Shown here: piece after piece, positions 1-10,261 of the stretch
Numbering within the stretch: position 1 is the first letter of the stretch
How the letters are laid out: every line of letters begins with the position of its first letter
Assembly (NCBI RefSeq): GCF_001659605.2
Contig: NC_035161.2
Location: forward strand, 32,101,691 to 32,165,690
Source: Manihot esculenta
Lineage: Eukaryota; Streptophyta; Magnoliopsida; Malpighiales; Euphorbiaceae
Length of the DNA: 64,000 nucleotides
Direction of reading: 5' to 3'
Translations under genes and position numbers: made by a program
Notes under the pieces: model-generated
Databases searched by the model: none
The model's input: the letters and a program-made list of their open reading frames with translations, nothing else
Told to the model about the DNA's origin: nothing

Positions 1-369
1 AAATTTCAAATTTTACTCAAATTTTACTTTTCTAATTTTCATTTAAAAAAAAAAAATTATAACACGTTGCAAATGTTAATTTTACTGGCTAAATTATATA
101 TTTAACATTTTTAAATTATAAAAGATAGGCTCCTATTAAAAATATTAAGATCAATTCTTTTAGTAGTCATAATTAATTTACCAAATTCTATTTAATATAC
201 AACAATCAAATTAATTTTATAATTTCAAATCATTAAAATTTAAAGAATAAAAATAATAAAAGTTTTAAATAGTAATTTTTATATAGTTGACCCGATTGAT
301 AGATAGAATAATGATGTTAATTATTAATTAAGATTCATCCCTTCAAATTTTGACAAACTAAAACAAAAA
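1..369. other. A+T-rich DNA without a recognisable gene
   Basis: Strongly A+T-rich with many A and T runs. I see no coding region, RNA gene or repeat that I can name. It ends at the target-site duplication of the LINE that follows. Confidence 0.5.
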
Positions 370-386
370 ATGTAAGGAATACTCTT

Positions 387-1282
387 TTTTTTTTTTTTAG
401 CTGCAAAATTATTGATTGTATTAATAAAATTTTATCAAATAAAGAGAGATATTATTCCAAACAGAGAGACGATTATACCTAATAGATTCTCTAGTCAAAG
501 TATGAGCAGTTAGAATAGTATCACGATAAACTCATCTAACAAAAATATCAGTTCTAGAGTCTAATAAATATTTACAATCATTCAAAATCAAACCCCTGCA
601 TAAGATAATTTGGCAAAGATGCTACTCAAGTGCATGTCGAAACCCCTGCATAAGATAATTTGGTAAATATACTCTTCTTTCTTTCTCATCTCTCGAGTAT
701 AAATCATTAAAGTCTCCCGAACAAAGTCACGGAAAAGAGTTTTTACGAGATAAACCTCGAATAAGATTTCAAGACTGACGTCGTCATTGCGATTTTGGAA
801 ACCTATAATAACTAGTAAACCTCCATTGAACATGACTTTCCGAAACAACCGAATCAATAAAATTTGAAGAAAAACCAACCAAACAGATACATGACTCTTT
901 CACATTAATAGAATGCCTCCTTCCAATCCTTGTCTATTGACTGAGAAACAATCATCAAAATATAAAAAATTAAGAAAAAATTTCATACAAGAACTAAGAG
1001 CTTTTGTTTCCATAAAAAATAAAATGTCCGGCTTGTAACTAGTAACCAAATCCTTCAATGGATTAACTGTCCGAAGATTGCCGAGTCCTCGGCAATTCCA
1101 ACACAGGACGATCATTGCTTTCGGCTATCCTGACCTTTGACGGGATGAGCCGCTTCGATAGTCAATTGATGTAGATCGTCTTCCATGGAGAAGGGAAAAG
1201 AAGAAGTTAGGTTTAAGGAAGAGGAAAATGCGAGAGTATCGAGTCACAGAGGGAACACAGAGGGAAACTTAGCAACCAAGTC
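387..1282 (-). mobile_element. LINE (non-LTR retrotransposon) copy, internally deleted, with target-site duplication
   Basis: Read on the minus strand, this is a short L1-type element. The 17-bp direct repeat atgtaaggaatactctt stands at 370-386 and 1283-1299, directly outside the element. A run of T at 387-398 is the poly(A) tail seen from the plus strand. These are the marks of target-primed reverse transcription. The 5' leader matches that of the plus-strand copy from about 1375. It then jumps to the start of an endonuclease domain (minus frame at 900-1115, with the CWNCRGLGN motif typical of LINE endonucleases) and to a 3' region (588-878). ORF1 and the reverse transcriptase are missing, so it could only have moved in trans. 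Confidence 0.85.
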
Positions 1283-1369
1283 ATGTAAGGAATACTCTTA
1301 AAACTCGTTTTGTAAAGGGATATAATGAAATATTTGAATATACTTTTTAAAGATATAAAATTAAAGCTT

Positions 1370-3290
1370 CGATGCAATTTTCCCTTTGTGATCCCTTTGT
1401 ACCTCGATGCTCTCGCCTTTTTCTCTTCTTTAAACCTAACTTCTTTTTTCCCCTTCCCCATGAAAGACATCTGCATCAATTGACTATCGACGAAGAAGAA
1501 GATGTTGTTGTCCCTATTAAGAGTTTCAGAGATATTTTGATCGTCACTTATGATTTCTATATGGTGGGGGTATTTCTCACATACAATTCAATAAATTTTC
1601 AGAATATGCAGATCTCATTTGCAGATTTATGACATCCTTTAGAGGGGGTATCTATTATGGAATTAGAGGCAAAAAGATATCTGTTTCGGTTTTTTAATAA
1701 TGTTGATTTTGAAAATATAGAGAATGGGAGCTTTTGATTGTACAATCGATTCCTGCTTGCTTGGAAGGAGATACAAGATAATGAAAATCCTCTCCATATC
1801 TCTCTAACTCATTCTGATTTTTGGGTTCTGATTAAAAACCTCCATTCTGGTTATTATAACGAGACGTTGGCTAAATTGTTCGGAGATTTTGTTGGCCACT
1901 ATAAAGAGTATGATATGAAAAATGCTTCAGTTATGTCGCCGGGCCCTATGAGAGTTAAAGTTTGGTTGGACATTTGGCAACCGTTGAAATGGTGGAAGAA
2001 GTTTGTTGGAGATGATGATACTGTGTTTACTGTGAAGTTTCAATATGAAAAACTGACTATTTTTTGCTATCTATGTGGAAAACTGGGTCATGTGGAGACT
2101 TTCTGTGACTTGCGGCTGAGGTTGAAGAAAGAAGATATCAAGTTTGGTTGGGGTGATTTCCTTAGAGCACCTGTTCGTCGGAACCAGAGACTAACAAGCC
2201 TATAACTACGTGATTTCGGCAATTCTGCTTCGTCGGGATTTGTGGCAGGATTGACATCAACTAGCAATTTTGAAAACACTAATTTGGCAGCACATAATAG
2301 GCAATTCTGCTTATTTGGCAAAAGTCAACCCATTGTAAATAAGGAGATCGATGACCATATTATGGCCATGGACAAGAATTCTGTGGGTCAAAACAGTTCT
2401 AATAAGTTTGATGAGGAGATTGCAGCCTGAATAAATGATGATGCTAAAAAAAGGCTAAAAAACACTAAACATAACGTTGTTACATGTTTTTCTTCCTCTC
2501 AACAGGATGCCTCTAACAACACCCCTGCAAATGTTAATTTCACAAGCAACAGTGAAGCGACTCATCCTGTCAAAGGTCGGGATAGCCGAAAGCAATGGTA
2601 TTCCTGTGTTAGAAATGCCGATGACTTGAAAATCCTCAGACAATTAATGCATTGAAGGATTTGGTTACTAGTTACAAGCCGGACATTTTATTTTTGATGA
2701 AAACAAAAACTCTTAGTTCTCGTATGAATTTTTTTTTGTAATTTTTTACATTTTGGTGGTTGTTTCTTAGTCAATAGATAAAGATTGGGAGGAGATCTTT
2801 CGTTAATGTGGAAGAGTCATGTGTGTTTCTGTGGTTGATTTTTCTTCAAATTTTATTGATTCGGTTGTTTCGGAAGGTAATGTTCAATGGAGGTTTACTA
2901 GTTATTATGAGTTTTCGGAATAGCAACGACAACGTTAGCCTTGGAACCTTATTCTAGTTTTATCTTGTACAAGCTCTCTTCCGTGGTTTTGTTCGGAAGA
3001 CTTTAATGATTTATACTCGAGAGATGAGAAAGAAGGAGGAGTATTTTTGTCAAATTATCTTATACAGGGATTTAGACAGACACTTGAGGAGCATTTTTGT
3101 CAAATTATTTTATATAGGGGTTTGGTTTAGAATGATGGTAAATCTTTGTTAGACTCTAAAACTGATATTTCTATTAGATGAGTTCGCCGTAATACTACTC
3201 TAACTGTTCATATAAAAAATTTATTATATATAATCGTCTCTCTAGTTTGGATAATATCCTTTTTGTTTGATAGAATTTTATTATAATTTT
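1370..3290 (+). mobile_element. LINE remnant with ORF1 zinc knuckle and endonuclease fragment, no reverse transcriptase
   Basis: A decayed L1-type element of the same family as the minus-strand copy at 387-1282. An open stretch at 1738-2205 (155 codons) resembles plant LINE ORF1. It ends in a CCHC zinc knuckle (C-x2-C-x4-H-x4-C, CYLCGKLGHVETFC) after a region like the DUF4283 domain. A further ORF1 piece is at 2242-2430. From about 2560 to 3240 the sequence is the inverted counterpart of 480-1140 and carries the broken endonuclease and 3' part. Stops and frameshifts interrupt it. The 5' boundary is judged from alignment with the other copy. I could not find a clear target-site duplication. 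Confidence 0.75.
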
Positions 3291-4407
3291 TTTGAAAAAA
3301 GTATTTAAATTATGAAAATTAATTATTTTAATTTTATAAACAATTAAATTTTAAATAATTATATATTTAATTAAAATTCAACGTGTCGCATAAAAAGTAA
3401 CTTTTTTTTTTAAACAGCATAAAAAAGTAACTTTAAATGCAATTGTTATTAAAATACCTAAAAACATGTTTTAAAAATGAAACGAGGATTTTTTTTCTTA
3501 ATCTACAAGTAAAAGTATTACAAATAAATATGTAAACTTATTTTTATTATTTACAAATTATGTTAATCATATTATAATTTAAGTTTAATTCTTTTATTAA
3601 TTTAAAAAATATTTAAGACTTTAATTGTATGAATTTTCATATTTATAGTTTAAATTTTTAATTTTAAATAAAAATATTTTAATTTTTAAATTTATTATAA
3701 TTATAATAACTTTTTAAATTAATTTTAATTATATTTAAATTAGCTCACTATGTTTCATTAATTTTATCATATAAGTAACTTAATTAACTTAAATTAAATT
3801 TTGATTAAGATTTTAAACTCCTAATTATTTAAAATCTTCAATTAAAATTTTTATTTAATTATAAAAGAATTAAATATTTTAATTATATAATTTAAAATTT
3901 TCATGAAATTAAGAATTTAGAATTTTAATTAAAATTTAATTCCAATAAATTGTTTATATAATAAAAATAATAATATATTCAATTTACATTTAATTAAAAT
4001 TAATTTAAAAAATTACTATAATTATAATAAATTTAAAAATTAAATTTTTTTAATTTAAAATTAAAAATTTAAACTATAAATATAAAAACTGGCGTTAAAT
4101 CAATAAACCTTTAAAAAGTTGTAATTTTAAAACCTTTTAAATCTATTAATTTAGTACCCACATAATTAACCAGATTGTAAGTATATTGGAGTAAATTTTT
4201 TTAAAAATCTTATTTTAAAAGTAAAAAATTTTTCGTTCAAAAAAACTCTAATTAATTTATAAAATTTCTTGTCAGAATAAAATTTTAATTTTACAAACAT
4301 CTAAATTATCAAAATGAATATGAATATAGTTTAATATAAAACTAAAATTAAAACAGTTTATACAACATTTAATTTGAAGAAAGTATATTTTTATTTAAAA
4401 TATTCAT
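3291..4407. other. A+T-rich intergenic DNA
   Basis: Very A+T-rich spacer of short, poorly defined repeats of A and T. I see no gene. It includes the distal upstream region of the first Kunitz inhibitor gene. Confidence 0.5.
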
Positions 4408-4492
4408 GAAAAGGGTTAAATTTTGTAGTTGTTAATTTTTGTGGTAAAGATTTAATTAATGACTACAAAATATTAAAAATTAAACCCTTTTC
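4408..4492. repeat. Inverted repeat just upstream of the first Kunitz gene
   Basis: The left arm starts gaaaagggttaa at 4408. The right arm, ending ttaacccttttc-like at 4492, is its reverse complement, and the arms also share an actacaaaa/ttttgtagt block. The right arm ends 17 bp before the TATA box at 4509. It may be a tiny MITE or a promoter hairpin; no target duplication is evident. Confidence 0.5.
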
Positions 4493-4508
4493 ACTAATGT
4501 CCGCACCC

Positions 4509-4515
4509 TATAAAT
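4509..4515 (+). promoter_or_regulatory. TATA box of the first Kunitz inhibitor gene
   Basis: TATAAAT in the context ccctataaattcc. A plant TATA box usually directs initiation 25-35 bp downstream, near 4540. That is after the upstream ATG at 4529 and before the ATG at 4571, which favours the second ATG as the start. Confidence 0.55.
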
Positions 4516-4570
4516 TCCTTACCCGTTAATGAACTCAATTCCCAACACCTTAAACTTTTCTTTAGCGACC

Positions 4571-5191
4571 ATGTTGAGATTGATTGGAAGCTTGAGCTTC
4601 CTATGGCTTCTCATGGCCATATCCACTGCAGCTCAAACCCCAGCAGTGCTAGACACCACCGGCCGGCCTCTTAGAAGCGGCGTAAGGTACTATGTGCTTC
4701 CAGCAGCAACTGATATCGCTGGTGGTTTAACGCTGATAAATCGCACCGACTCTTGTCCATTATACGTTGGTCAGGAACCTCTTTCGACCGTTGTATCACC
4801 AGGTCTTCCGGTCATCTTCACACCATTTTCTGCCGGAGACGGTATCATCAGGGAGGGAAGGGACTTGAGGATTGAATTTTCAGCTGTCTCCATTTGTGCT
4901 CAATCCACAGCATGGAGGGTAGGTGAGGAGGACGCAAAGACGTCGAGGAGATTTATAGTGACAGGAGGAGAGCAGAGTTACTTCAGGATTGACAACAATA
5001 GAGGTCTTTATGAGTTGGTGTGGTGTCCCGGTGAGTCCTGTCCGGATTGTGGAAGGCCAAGATGTGGTTCTGCTGGTATTTTGATTGAGAATGGCAAGAG
5101 ATTTTTGGCGTTGGATGGCCGTGCTTTTCCCTTCCGATTTAGGAGGGCTTATCGGCGGCACCGACTTAGTTTATTGTCCTTGTTTTCTTAA
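4571..5191 (+). CDS. Kunitz-type protease inhibitor (soybean trypsin inhibitor family), secreted
   Basis: A single-exon Kunitz inhibitor that should block serine (or other) proteases, usually in defence or storage. From the chosen start the protein has 206 residues. A hydrophobic signal peptide of about 22 residues (MLRLIGSLSFLWLLMAISTA) is followed by the Kunitz signature VLDTTGRPLRSGVRYYV, a beta-trefoil with conserved blocks GGLTLINR and AWRVG, and six cysteines (one in each of two N-terminal blocks, four in the WCPGESCPDCGRPRC block). An in-frame ATG at 4529 would add 14 residues before the signal peptide, but it lies too close to the TATA box at 4509. The two neighbouring homologues end at the point equivalent to codon 5150-5152. 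Here that codon is TAT, which gives 13 extra residues rich in Arg and Leu. The gene is divergent from the pair at 7.9 and 9.6 kb. Confidence 0.9.
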   Translation: MLRLIGSLSFLWLLMAISTAAQTPAVLDTTGRPLRSGVRYYVLPAATDIAGGLTLINRTDSCPLYVGQEPLSTVVSPGLPVIFTPFSAGDGIIREGRDLRIEFSAVSICAQSTAWRVGEEDAKTSRRFIVTGGEQSYFRIDNNRGLYELVWCPGESCPDCGRPRCGSAGILIENGKRFLALDGRAFPFRFRRAYRRHRLSLLSLFS

Positions 5192-5649
5192 ATTCTTGGC
5201 ATTGTGTTAGTAAATAAACGCCAAAAATCTCAAAAATAAAACGTATCCATCCTAATCTAAAGACCTTTTTAATTATCTCATAGATTACATTTTTAAAATA
5301 AATTTGCATGGACATTTATAATACAGAAAATCGATTCAAAGAAAAATATATACATGAATTAGGTGCTATAATTTCAGTATTATTCTTTATTTGTTACGCA
5401 TGATATTCAAGAAAAAGAAATAATATTAAAGGGAACCGCCATAATAGTCGAAAACAAAAATTCAAACTTTTTAGTTCTTGACAGCTTGGTGCATGTATTC
5501 AATCAACATTATACGATTTACTCTGAATATTAACCGTTTGAAACAAATGATAAAACCTTTAGACAATTGATATGAACCACAACAGAGACGATTAATATAA
5601 ACCATAACAGACCTGAAAATAAATATTTAAATTTGAAGGCTGAAAATAT
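5192..5649. other. 3' flank and A+T-rich spacer
   Basis: Downstream flank of the first Kunitz gene. AATAAA-like words such as gtaaataaacg (5210-5220) could serve for polyadenylation. Nothing else is recognisable before the 3' end of the LINE remnant. Confidence 0.4.
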
Positions 5650-6830
5650 TTTTTTTTTAACAAAAAATATATAAAAAAAATTTATACTATTAACGTAAAA
5701 ACAATCGAAAAGATAGGGAAATCAAATCAAATTTCCAAACTCGAAATGCACCCGTTGTAATAAGTGAGTAACTGTATTCGCATACCTATAACTAAAACAA
5801 TATTTAGTTTCAACAATCTTATAAAAAAAGATTTACAATGAAAAACAATAAATTTAAATGAAAATTTATGAAATTAAAAGAATTAATAGCTTGAATAACG
5901 GAGAGATCAAAATATGTTACCATCTTTCATCTTTGATCCAATTTAAGACTTTACAAATGTCAATAATTTAAGCAAATTTTATAGTAAAAAGAGCTCCTTC
6001 TATGTTAAGCTCGTGCTGCAATAAAATGACTAACAACGTCTCGAACTATAAAATCTAGACTAGCACTTATAGAGATATCAGCATTAACCTTCATCCAATT
6101 TTCAAGTGGTCGTTGCCAAGGACAACAAGAATCTATAGAAACAAAATATAAAATCAGAAAAGAAATTACAGATGAGTTTTAAAGAAAATGAATAGTCGTA
6201 TGAAACACTTGATCTAAAGATTTACCAATGTGATTCTAGACAATAGAATTGAGGTTTATCTAAAGAGCCCAATAAATCATAAAAATTAATGTGCTCACAT
6301 CAGTCCATTAATTCGAAAATTTAAAAGCCATATTTTGATCCGGATGTCCTTAATAACCAACGAATGGCGAGTGCTTTTCCTTGTGTGGATCCTATTTCAA
6401 TGGGAACTTGATGAGTCGATCTGCCTACACGTTTTATTTTTACTGCTATATCGGGAGTTACTCCACATATTGCTTGAGGTAAAAGGTGAAGTTTGAATAA
6501 AAATCTCACAAAACCAATTCATCAAACTAGGCAAACTAGGAAATTGCCAACCTAAATAAGTTAACATTCAAATATTCCTAGAAAAAGAATATTGAATTAA
6601 AACATACATAATTGTTTCAGTCCTTTGATTACACACAGGACAAAGAGAAGATACCTGCACTTGATGACATTGCAAAACAAAAACACAAGAAAACACATTA
6701 GAAAGACCACGCCAAACAAAATTTAGAATCTTAGAAGGAACATGACTGTCAAAACTTAGACCACACCCATAAATTGAAGGCATAGGAGAGCCGTGAGATT
6801 GAAGCCATTTGCATGCACTCTTAATCGAAT
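5650..6830 (-). mobile_element. 5'-truncated LINE remnant: zinc-binding RT domain then RNase H
   Basis: On the minus strand, 6568-6828 encodes the zinc-binding domain that follows the reverse transcriptase in plant LINEs (blocks SKILNFVWRGLSNV and SSLCPVCNQRTETIMYVL). It runs on into [19 protein letters not shown] (about 6490-6560). After an interruption by chloroplast-like DNA the linker and an RNase H domain follow. These include PLENWMKVNADISIS near 6070-6115 and the C-terminal YANTVTHLLQR block near 5770. A-rich DNA near 5650 may be the tail. Several stops and frameshifts show it is dead. Confidence 0.75.
6300..6480 (-). pseudogene. rps7: Nuclear copy of a chloroplast rps7 fragment (NUPT)
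   Basis: The minus strand encodes GVTPDIAVK, then [20 protein letters not shown] and RWLL. This is the central part of plastid ribosomal protein S7 and is almost unchanged. After RWLL a small deletion removes the following residues, and homology resumes at nucleotide level (tcaaaatatggctttnaaatt, then a block ending near 6303). It is flanked on both sides by LINE sequence that would otherwise be nearly continuous, so the plastid DNA was inserted into, or captured within, the LINE. It has no start or stop of its own and cannot be a working gene. Confidence 0.85.
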
Positions 6831-7896
6831 ATAAGTCCTTTTATTCAAATTTTCAATTAAAACAATTAAAAATGGAGGCTAAACCCAAACAAATAAAAAG
6901 AATATTATATCTTTTAATTTTTTTTTACAAACCATTCTATTCGATGTCTGAAATATATTAATTCAATTAATTTAAATTTACATCAAATAAATTTATTAAA
7001 AAAGTAAAGTGCTCTGATCAAAATTTTTTAAAATGTTTCATGCATGAAATGTTTTAAATATTTCATGCATGAAATGTGAAATAAGAATAAATGGGGAGAA
7101 ATCTGTATCCAATTCATGATTCATCCTTTTTTTAATAGAATTTTTTAAAATTCTTTTTAATCTAATTATTTTAAATTAAATGTTATAATTTATCAGACAA
7201 ACAATAAAATAATAAAAAATCTAAAAATACTCCTTCCTCCACAATGTTAATCTTAACATCATTACCAGTAATTTTAACAACTTTAAATATATTAAAATAG
7301 TTAAATCTATTAATTTTAATAAAATTTTTATTCAATATCACCAATTTTACTGATTATTTTTTATTTTAATATTAATTTCAATGTTTAAGCATCCCCCATT
7401 TATTTTGTCGATTTTGCATTTAGTGAAATATAAAAATAAGAAACTAATTTTAAATTGAAATAAATGTGCTTTCTCTGCCTCTACCCTATTTATCTCTTTA
7501 TTGCACAGACATTTTTAATTCAAAAGTAGAAATACATTCTAAGTTCAAAAAACATGGAATTTGCAGTATTTATTTAATCATAAATTTCTATTAATTATTC
7601 CAATTGTTTCAAAAAAAAAAAACCCTTAAAATATTGCAAGGAGAAAAATATTATTTTTTATTTTAATTAAAATCATAACTATAAACATTCTTTTCCTTAT
7701 TAAAATCATAACTAAATATCTATAATATAATATAAATAAAATTAAAATACAATCATCTTTATTATTTTCCTATCATATTTTATTCTACATATATATAACC
7801 ATGGAATATGCATCTCCATGCCATCTATTCATCATTACAATATGAATGAATGCCAAAATGACCTATTTTTTTGGGAACCATACAGAAGAGAATCAC
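6831..7896. other. Intergenic DNA
   Basis: A+T-rich spacer between the LINE remnant and the 3' end of the second Kunitz gene. I see no gene. The only clear structure is a pair of perfect palindromes at 7036-7074, listed separately. Confidence 0.45.
7036..7074. repeat. Two copies of the palindrome tttcatgcatgaaa
   Basis: The perfect 14-bp palindrome occurs at 7036-7049 and again at 7061-7074, spaced 25 bp start to start. Its core CATGCATG is the RY element bound by B3 factors in seed gene promoters. It lies beyond the 3' end of the nearest gene, so a promoter role is unproven. Confidence 0.6.
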
Positions 7897-8490
7897 TTAA
7901 ACCCTAGTGAATTGGAAGGGAAATGCAGGACCATCCAAGACCAAGAACGCTTGATCATTCTGAAACAAAATTCCAGCAGACCCACACCTGGGTCTATCAC
8001 AATTTGGGCAGGACTCAGTAGGGCACCACACGAAATTGTAATCACCTCCATTATTTTGAATAGCAAAGTAATCTGCTTCTCCTCCAGTCACTATGAATCG
8101 CCTTCCAGTCCCTGCAGGGTCATCTTCCCCTACCCTCCAAGCATTTGATTGTATACACGTTGTGATTGCTTGAAACGTAACAGTCAAGTCCCTGGACTCC
8201 CTGATGATTGTCTCTCCATTAGCGTATGGCTTGAAGATGACTGGAAGGCCCGGTGACACAACTGGTCTTGTGATGGGTTCCTGGCCAACGTACAATGGGC
8301 AGGAGTTGTTGCGGTTGATCAGGGTTAGCCCTCCGGCTACATCAGTTATTGCCGGCAGTATGTAGTATTCTACTCCACTTTCCAGAGACTGTCCATCGGT
8401 ATCTAGCACTGCTGGCTGAGCCACAGTGCATACGGCCGTGGAAATTAGCCAGAGAGTGAAGAAACTCACAGCTGCTGCAACTGATCTCAT
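7897..8490 (-). CDS. Kunitz-type protease inhibitor, secreted
   Basis: Single-exon gene of 197 residues. A signal peptide (about residues 1-24, MRSVAAAVSFFTLWLISTAV then CTVA) is followed by the Kunitz signature VLDTDGQSLESGVEYYIL. Further conserved blocks are GGLTLINR, SCPLYVGQEP, IIRESRDL, AWRVGEDD and RRFIVTGG, ending in the four-cysteine block WCPTESCPNCDRPRC. It ends FPFQFTRV and then TAA. It is a close paralogue of the gene at 9605-10213, on the same strand, and of the one at 4571-5191. A TATA box lies at 8566-8574. It probably inhibits serine proteases outside the cell or in the vacuole; specificity cannot be read because I cannot place the reactive loop with confidence. Confidence 0.93.
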   Translation of the reverse strand: MRSVAAAVSFFTLWLISTAVCTVAQPAVLDTDGQSLESGVEYYILPAITDVAGGLTLINRNNSCPLYVGQEPITRPVVSPGLPVIFKPYANGETIIRESRDLTVTFQAITTCIQSNAWRVGEDDPAGTGRRFIVTGGEADYFAIQNNGGDYNFVWCPTESCPNCDRPRCGSAGILFQNDQAFLVLDGPAFPFQFTRV

Positions 8491-8565
8491 GGTGGGTATA
8501 TAAGTTTAAAGTATTTAATTAAGTAGGAACTTGGGATTGCAATATACGATTGGTGATCTGCTTGA

Positions 8566-8574
8566 TATTTATAG
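8566..8574 (-). promoter_or_regulatory. TATA box of the second Kunitz inhibitor gene
   Basis: CTATAAATA on the minus strand, 76 bp upstream of the ATG at 8490. It predicts a start of transcription near 8540 and a leader of about 50 bases. Confidence 0.6.
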
Positions 8575-9604
8575 AACATGCATGGATGTGATAGGGAACA
8601 TTTTCAAATCGTCTTTATCTAGTTGATTATTGCTTGTACCGTAAGTAATTGATAGTCTGTGAATTTTGTAGCTCTAGAAGCTTGAAGGCCATGAATGAAG
8701 AGCAGTATCAATTTGACAATAGCACAGGTGGAGGCGTGGATACACCAAGGGAAGATTTTCAAAGACAAGCTCTCCATCTCAACAAGTTATATCGAGAGTT
8801 TTTTTTATATATATTCACATTTGGGAGAAATTTCTTAAAATAAATTTTTTTTTGACAATGAAAATATTTTAGCGTTTACTAATGACTTTTGTTTGCTTTA
8901 ATTATTATATAATTAATAAAATATAAATTATAATTCCATTAAAATATAAATTTAATTTTAAACAATAAAAATATAATAAAAAAATTATCGAGCATGCATT
9001 TTTTTTGGATTTAAAGTTAAATAAAAAATTTATACATTAATTATTGAACTTATTTTTTAGTTCTTACTCCATTTAAAAAAAAAAAAATTCTTACAATAGA
9101 GAGAAACCAGTAAATTTGTAATGATGTATATTAAAGTAATATTTTAATGCTTTTGGTAATTAACTGACTCATTCAACATGTTTTGATAATAAAATAAAAA
9201 ATATTTTAATTTTATTTATTAAAAATATCATATATACTATTCATACCACGTGGTATTTCAGGAGTATTGAATAATTCCTTCCTTGTATGACTATTTTAAA
9301 AATATTTATAATTATTTTTAAAATTTGAAAATTTGAAAATTATCAATCACCACCCATAACCGATAGAGATTGGTAAAAATAAGAAATATTTACGTAATAA
9401 TAACACAAGAAATGATAAATACATACGTAAAAGCTGATTACATGGCAATAAACAAACATAGTGATTACATAACAATGTTATTACAGCATAGAATAAGCAG
9501 AAAAAATTTGTACTGTTTTTATTGTAGTGAGAATGCATATATATTTATATATAAGGATGTATGTAGTGGATTTTATTTACCATAGCAAACCACGAGAATA
9601 TAAA
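8575..9604. other. Upstream region of the second Kunitz gene and spacer
   Basis: The part 8590-8790 resembles the upstream region of the third Kunitz gene (10300-10460): shared words include gaagattttca followed by the aag..aagctctc block, and a ctttatc..ttgttgcttg-like stretch. The rest is A+T-rich. Short open frames at 8649-8843 and 9370-9585 show no protein-like features. Confidence 0.45.
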
Positions 9605-10213
9605 TTAAACCTTAAGAAATCGGAAGGAAAGAGCAGGACCATCCAACACCAAGAACCTCGTTTCATCCTTTGTTAAAATTCCAGCATACCCACACTTTGG
9701 CCTACCACAAGCCCTGCAGGATTCAGTTGGGCACCATAATAAATTGTACCCATCTCTGCTTCTTTCAATGGCAAAGAAATCTGCCTCTGACTCGTTTCCA
9801 GTCATAATGAATCTCCTTCTTGTCACTGGGTCATCTTTGCCAACTCTCCAAGCAGGGGACTGTGTACACCGGATAACTGCTTGAGATCTAATTGTTTGAA
9901 ATTTAACACTCAAGTCCCTAGACTCCCTGATGATTGTCTCTCCAAAAGCATATGGCTGAAACATGATGGTAGGAACGCTCTCTGGTGCAATTGGTGCGAT
10001 GGCTAGCTGACCCACGTAAAATGGGCAGGTATTGTTGGGATTGATCATGGTTAAACCTCCGGTGACATGAGTTGCTCTGCCCAGTATGTAGTATTCTCTG
10101 CCGCTTTCGAGCTGCTCTCCGTTTGTGTCCAGCACTGGAGGCTGAGCCACAGCGCCTATGGCCATGGAAATTAGCCATAAAGAGAAGCTCACAGAAGCTA
10201 TTGTGGATATCAT
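9605..10213 (-). CDS. Kunitz-type protease inhibitor, secreted
   Basis: Single-exon gene of 202 residues. A signal peptide (residues 1-23, MISTIASVSFSLWLISMAIG then AVA) is followed by the Kunitz signature VLDTNGEQLESGREYYIL. GGLTMINPNNTCPFYVGQ, IIRESRDLSVKF, AWRVGKDDP and RRFIMTGN follow, then the four-cysteine block WCPTESCRACGRPKC and a terminus LSFRFLKV. It is more diverged than the other two, for example in the loop IAPIAPESVPTIMFQPYA and a short insertion SRSQAVIRC-like before the second cysteine. With the gene at 7897-8490 it forms a tandem pair. Confidence 0.93.
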   Translation of the reverse strand: MISTIASVSFSLWLISMAIGAVAQPPVLDTNGEQLESGREYYILGRATHVTGGLTMINPNNTCPFYVGQLAIAPIAPESVPTIMFQPYAFGETIIRESRDLSVKFQTIRSQAVIRCTQSPAWRVGKDDPVTRRRFIMTGNESEADFFAIERSRDGYNLLWCPTESCRACGRPKCGYAGILTKDETRFLVLDGPALSFRFLKV

Positions 10214-10252
10214 GACGCTGCAAGTTTCAGAGCAATTGGAATCTCTAAGAAC

Positions 10253-10261
10253 TTATATATA
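10253..10261 (-). promoter_or_regulatory. TATA box of the third Kunitz inhibitor gene
   Basis: TATATATAA on the minus strand, about 40 bp before the ATG at 10213, giving a very short leader. Spacing is compatible with initiation near 10225. Confidence 0.5.
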
